From the NCBI GenBank assembly GCA_016200135.1, contig JACQFI010000060.1, positions 1-64,000 of the forward strand: a stretch of DNA of 64,000 nucleotides, written 5' to 3'. Below are positions 60,555-64,000 of the stretch, piece after piece. The notes under the pieces are model-generated. The model saw only the letters and a list, made by a program, of their open reading frames with translations, did no database searches and was not told the DNA's origin. Position 1 is the first letter of the stretch, and the number at the start of each line of letters is the position of its first letter. Position numbers and translations under genes: made by a program. The DNA is from Planctomycetota bacterium (GTDB lineage: Bacteria > Planctomycetota > SZUA-567 > H5-PLA8).

Positions 60555-61040
60555 ATGGATACCATGGCCGTGTTCCTGTGCATGTTCGACGACGCCTGGG
60601 AGCACAAATGGGAATCGCTCTCCGTGGTGCTGAAGGGCGTGACCGAAGAAGAAGCCGCGTGGCAGGCGCCCTGCTACCTAGAAGAAGAGGACGGGAAGGA
60701 TTGGCCGCTACCCGGTTCCATCGCCGGACAAGTCGCGCATCTGGCGTGGTGTAAGGAAGAGTACACCGGGCAGATGCGGAGCCGCGGCGGCAATGAAGCG
60801 CCGGCGAAACCGGAGCGCCGGCCCTGCGCATCCTTTGCCGAAGAGCTGCGGCGCTTCGAAGCGGTTCATCGGGCGCAGCGCGACGCGATCGCGCAACTGA
60901 CCGGCGCGGATTTAGAACGGAAAACCGCGAGCGGGCAGCCGCTTGTCGAGTACCTCGCGATGATCATTCGCCACGACATCTGGCACGCGGGGCAGATCGC
61001 GCTCGCGCGCCGGCTTTTCAGCACGCGGCAAGTGGGTTGA
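60555..61040 (+). CDS. DinB-like four-helix protein
   Basis: A 161-residue protein from the ATG at 60555, which has TAGGAG upstream; an in-frame start at 60525 would overlap the previous gene. It fits the DinB/YfiT-like fold: GQVAHLAWCKEEY supplies the first His, and IIRHDIWHAGQIALARRLF near the C-terminus provides the HxxxH pair of the metal site. Members include thiol transferases and proteins of unknown role. Stand-alone function not deducible. Confidence 0.75.
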   Translation: MDTMAVFLCMFDDAWEHKWESLSVVLKGVTEEEAAWQAPCYLEEEDGKDWPLPGSIAGQVAHLAWCKEEYTGQMRSRGGNEAPAKPERRPCASFAEELRRFEAVHRAQRDAIAQLTGADLERKTASGQPLVEYLAMIIRHDIWHAGQIALARRLFSTRQVG

Positions 61041-61110
61041 ATGGATGGGTGCGCGGATGTTTTGAAAGCAACTCTTCTTGAAACCGGCGCGCGCGTGATA
61101 CCATGCGCCC

Positions 61111-62424
61111 ATGCATAACCTGTCCGACCTGCGTGAGATCCTGCGCTACGTCCCCAACTATCGCGAGAAGGTCTTCGTGGTGGCGGCCGACGGCGAAGTG
61201 GTCGAGTGCGAGCAGTTCCAGAACCTGCTGCTCGATATCGCGCTGCTGCGCAGCTTGAACATCCACGTCGTGCTGGTCCACGGCGCGGGCCACCAGATCC
61301 GCCGCCAGGCCGCGGAAGAAGGCCAGGCGATCAGCAACTCCGACGGCGCCGGCGTCACCGACGCTTACACATTGCGGCTGGCGCTCAACGTCAGCAACCG
61401 CATCACGCACGAGATTCTCGAGGGCCTGGCGGGCGCGGACTTGCGCGCCGCCTGCACCAACGCCGTCGTCGCGCATCCGGCGGGCATCCTGCGCGGCGTG
61501 GACATGCAGTTCACCGGCAAGGTCGAACGCATCGACTCGGCGTATCTGCGCACGCTGCTGGACAACGGCATCGTCCCCGTCATCCAGCCGCTCGGCTTCG
61601 ACGGCGAGGGCCACACCTTCCGCCTGAATTCCGACGCTGTGGCGATGAATGTCGCGCTGGCGCTGCACGCGATCAAGCTCGTCTACATCACCGGCCGCGA
61701 CGGCGTCGAGCGCTCCGGCAAGCTGCTGCGGCAGCTCTCGGTCGGCGAGGCCGAAGAGTGCCTCAAGAAAGACCGCGAGAAGCTCGCGCCCGAGATGGTC
61801 TCGAAGCTCGAGCACGCCTTCAAGGCCTGCGAAGGCGGCGTCGAGCGCGTCCACATCATCAACGGGCGCACCGAAGAAGGGCTGCTCGCGGAGGTCTTCT
61901 CGCCCTCGGGCATCGGGACGCTGGTGTACGTCAACGAGTACCAGGCGGTGCGGCAGGCGCGCAAGCGCGACGCGCGCACGATCCAGAAGCTGATCGAGCC
62001 GTCGGTGAAGAACGATGAACTGCTCAAGCGCAGCCGCGCGGCGATCGAGAAGCAGATCGCCGACTACTACCTCTTCGAGATCGACGGGAATCCGGTGGGC
62101 TGCGTCGCGCTGCACCCGTACGCAGAGGAAGGCAAGGCCGAACTCGCGTGCCTCTCGGTGAGCGACGCCTACGAGAACCGCGGCATCGGTCGCAAGCTGA
62201 TGAACTTTATCGAGAAGGTCGCGCGCGAGCGCGGCTACAAGGACCTGTTCCTGCTCTCGACGCAGGCCTATAATTATTTCCAGCAGAAGGGCGGCTTCCA
62301 GGAAGCCACACCCGCCGACCTGCCGCCCGCGCGGCGCCTGCAATGGGAGCAGAGCAAGCGCAACTCGCGCGTGCTGCTCAAGCCGCTGCAGGGCGCGGGC
62401 GTCACGCAGGCGCCCGGCGCATAG
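61111..62424 (+). CDS. argA: N-acetylglutamate synthase (ArgA type: kinase-like plus GNAT domain)
   Basis: A 437-residue protein with two domains. The amino-acid-kinase-like domain covers about 1-270 (VLVHGAGHQIRRQAAEEG, LNSDAVAMNVALALHAIKLV) and lacks need for kinase activity in this family, where it senses arginine. The GNAT acetyltransferase domain covers about 290-420 (GCVALHPYAEEGKAELACLS, YENRGIGRKLMNFIEKVARE). This layout is that of ArgA, which makes N-acetylglutamate from acetyl-CoA and glutamate, the first step of arginine synthesis. No other arginine gene is in view. The C-terminal 20 residues are a short Ala/Gly tail. Confidence 0.87.
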   Translation: MHNLSDLREILRYVPNYREKVFVVAADGEVVECEQFQNLLLDIALLRSLNIHVVLVHGAGHQIRRQAAEEGQAISNSDGAGVTDAYTLRLALNVSNRITHEILEGLAGADLRAACTNAVVAHPAGILRGVDMQFTGKVERIDSAYLRTLLDNGIVPVIQPLGFDGEGHTFRLNSDAVAMNVALALHAIKLVYITGRDGVERSGKLLRQLSVGEAEECLKKDREKLAPEMVSKLEHAFKACEGGVERVHIINGRTEEGLLAEVFSPSGIGTLVYVNEYQAVRQARKRDARTIQKLIEPSVKNDELLKRSRAAIEKQIADYYLFEIDGNPVGCVALHPYAEEGKAELACLSVSDAYENRGIGRKLMNFIEKVARERGYKDLFLLSTQAYNYFQQKGGFQEATPADLPPARRLQWEQSKRNSRVLLKPLQGAGVTQAPGA

Positions 62425-62497
62425 AGCCCGGCCAACTCAAGCGCAGCATGCAACTCTGACACGCGCTACGGACGTGGACCGCCCGTGACGCGTCGAG

Positions 62498-62941
62498 CTA
62501 GCGTTTGCGCTGCGCTTGATAGCAGTTCCGGCAGTAGATCGGCCGGTTTGGGTCGGGCTTGAACGGCACCGACGTCTCGACGCCGCAGGACGAGCAGACG
62601 ACTTTGAAGAGCTCGCGCTGAGGCGCGCCGCCGCCACCTCCGCCACCGTAGCCGCCCCCGCCGCCGCCGGAGGATTCGCGGGAGTACCCGCCGCCACCCC
62701 CGCCGCCGCCGTAACCGCCGCCACCCCCGCCGTAACCTCCTCCGCCACCGCCATAGCCGCCGCCCCCACCTCCGCCGCCACCTCCGTCATTCTTGCGCTT
62801 CTGGCGGCAGGTCTTGCACCGGCGCGGCGGACTGAAGCCGCGTTCACGATAGAACGCCTGGTCGCGGCCGCTGAAAGAAAATTCCGCGCCGCAATCCGAG
62901 CACTTCAGAACCTGATCTTGACCTTCGCCTTCGTTGTCCAT
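62498..62941 (-). CDS. Gly-rich double zinc-ribbon protein
   Basis: A 147-residue protein with a zinc ribbon at each end and a Gly/Tyr low-complexity linker of about 55 residues between them. The first ribbon reads LKCSDCGAEF...PPRRCKTCRQKR, and the second CSSCGVETSVPF...PIYCRNCYQ. The second is nearly identical in pattern to the ribbon at the end of the helicase encoded upstream. Gly-rich RGG-like linkers suggest RNA or protein binding, but no function is established here. Located 169 bases downstream of the helicase on the same strand. Confidence 0.78.
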   Translation of the reverse strand: MDNEGEGQDQVLKCSDCGAEFSFSGRDQAFYRERGFSPPRRCKTCRQKRKNDGGGGGGGGGGYGGGGGGYGGGGGGYGGGGGGGGYSRESSGGGGGGYGGGGGGGAPQRELFKVVCSSCGVETSVPFKPDPNRPIYCRNCYQAQRKR

Positions 62942-63110
62942 GACACGACCTCCGTGATCCGGCGGCCTGGTGCGCCGGTTGACTGCTCCTGCCCTTGTTT
63001 GACGTCCCTGCCGGGTCCGATCCGCTTGTACACTACGATCCGCTGTACGGCTGCCTGCAATAGATTCATGTATGCTTCGTGGCGGTTCCTCCGTGGGTCA
63101 TGGTTTGGTC

Positions 63111-64000
63111 TCAGGGATTCGGCTGTTCGCTCGCGGGCTGTTCCTTGGTTGAGGGCGCGGCCTGGCGCGCGGGTTTCATCGCCGTGTAGCAGGCGTCGCA
63201 ATACACCGGCCGGTTGGGATTGGGTTTAAAGGGCACGGTCGTCTGTTTACCGCAGGCCGAGCAGGTGATCTCGACCGGCGCGCCCGTGCTGCGGCGGCCC
63301 CGGCTGCGCCTGCGCCGTGAGCCCTCGCCCTGGGGCTCTGCTTCGGCTCCTGCCGCTGCTCCGGAACTTCCAGCGGCTGGAGGCGCAGCCTGCGCGGGCC
63401 GCGCGTGGCCGCCGCGTTCACGCGACCGTTCGCTGCGCCCGCCGCCTCCGCGTTGGCGCGAATGTCCGCCTTTGCGCCGGCCGCCCTCGTCCTCTTCTTT
63501 GTCGACGTAGTCTCCGGCGCCGATATCCGTCTCGCGGTCTTCGCCCAGGAACTCCGCCGGCAGTTCCGCGGGCGGATTGGGCCAGAAGAGGCTGTTGAGG
63601 CTATCGAACTTGATCGGAACGATCTCGCGGTTGATCAGGATCTCGATTTCGGTCAGGTACGGCGCCTCTTCGCGCGTCACGAACGTGAAGGCTTTGCCGG
63701 TCTTCTCCATGCGCCCGGTGCGGCCGATGCGGTGGACGTAGTCCTCGATCTTGTACGGCACGTCGTAGTTGACGATGTGCGAGATGTCCTGGACGTCGAT
63801 GCCGCGGGAGGCCACGTCGGTCGCGATCAGGAGCTGGACCTTGCCCGTCCGGAAATGGCCCATGATCTTCTCGCGCTTCGACTGCACCAGATCGCCGTGG
63901 ATCTCGCGGGCGTTGAGCTTGTAGTTCTTCAGTTTGCCGGCGAGCTTCTTCGCGCCGAGTTTGGTCGCGCAGAAGACGATGGCCAGAGAAGGCCGTTCCG
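63111..64000 (-). CDS. DEAD-box RNA helicase, C-terminal part (runs off the window)
   Basis: The frame is open to the right edge, so the N-terminal helicase domain lies outside. Visible are RecA domain 2 motifs: IVFCATKLGAKKLA, VQLLIATDVASRGIDV (motif V) and YVHRIGRTGRMEKTGK (motif VI). A basic RGG-type region (GGGGRSERSRERGGHARP) and a C-terminal zinc ribbon CSACGKQTTVPF...PVYCDACY follow. DEAD-box proteins unwind RNA in ribosome assembly or decay. The fused ribbon is the same type as in the small protein next door. The stop is at 63111. Confidence 0.88.
   Translation of the reverse strand, partial: ERPSLAIVFCATKLGAKKLAGKLKNYKLNAREIHGDLVQSKREKIMGHFRTGKVQLLIATDVASRGIDVQDISHIVNYDVPYKIEDYVHRIGRTGRMEKTGKAFTFVTREEAPYLTEIEILINREIVPIKFDSLNSLFWPNPPAELPAEFLGEDRETDIGAGDYVDKEEDEGGRRKGGHSRQRGGGGRSERSRERGGHARPAQAAPPAAGSSGAAAGAEAEPQGEGSRRRRSRGRRSTGAPVEITCSACGKQTTVPFKPNPNRPVYCDACYTAMKPARQAAPSTKEQPASEQPNP

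Noticed and set aside
1-64000. tRNA, rRNA or CRISPR arrays
   Set aside because: No cloverleaf, rRNA core sequence or regularly spaced repeats were recognised on reading either strand. A tRNA scan would settle small ones.

Overview
The window is GC-rich, gene-dense bacterial chromosome. No rRNA, tRNA, CRISPR array or phage module was seen. The gene mix points to the PVC superphylum, most likely a planctomycete or a close candidate phylum: a family of secreted PQQ-type beta-propellers opening with a WPQWRGPNRDG-like motif, a DUF4091 glycoside hydrolase, Gfo/Idh/MocA oxidoreductases, sortilin/BNR and FG-GAP proteins, a VIT-vWA protein, an LL-DAP aminotransferase and Gly-rich zinc ribbons. This placement is inferred from gene content, not from a marker gene.

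Layout. Positions 1-7.5 kb (minus strand) hold a type IV pilus/secretion ATPase cluster: an orphan MshEN-domain protein, two PilB/GspE ATPases and PilT, followed by a parvulin-like PPIase and the start of a lipoprotein. The matching PilC platform gene lies 40 kb away at 47.6 kb. Positions 7.7-19 kb carry housekeeping and envelope genes: dapL, a class C beta-lactamase-fold hydrolase, a LOG protein, a sugar isomerase, an ArsR regulator and an ECF sigma/anti-sigma pair. An AT-rich membrane protein gene is embedded here. Positions 19-26.6 kb hold a GH57 glucan-active enzyme, a MerR regulator overlapping a 983-residue VIT-vWA membrane protein, a palindromic repeat element and a LigB-like protein.

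Positions 26.6-29.4 kb are an accessory insert: a BsuBI/PstI-type restriction-modification system whose endonuclease gene has lost one base. Positions 29.4-38.6 kb contain an SGNH-like protein, a DUF1801 protein, a dispersed PQQ propeller, a GT2/LAB_N pair, a CNNM/CorC transporter, an AT-rich orphan gene and a repeat-rich gap, ending with a GntR-HTH/LacI-type regulator. Divergent from that regulator (38.8-47.4 kb) is a head-to-tail array of five paralogous PQQ propellers, the most striking structure in the window.

Positions 49.0-60.1 kb form a probable glycan-processing operon: DUF4091 hydrolase, Gfo/Idh, BNR protein, FG-GAP lipoprotein, amidohydrolase and a second Gfo/Idh. Its first gene has an in-frame TAG 77 codons before the expected end. 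An extended -10 promoter and a perfect 17-bp palindrome precede the operon. The window closes with a small membrane protein, a DinB protein, an ArgA-like N-acetylglutamate synthase, a Gly-rich double zinc ribbon protein and the C-terminal part of a DEAD-box helicase carrying the same zinc ribbon.
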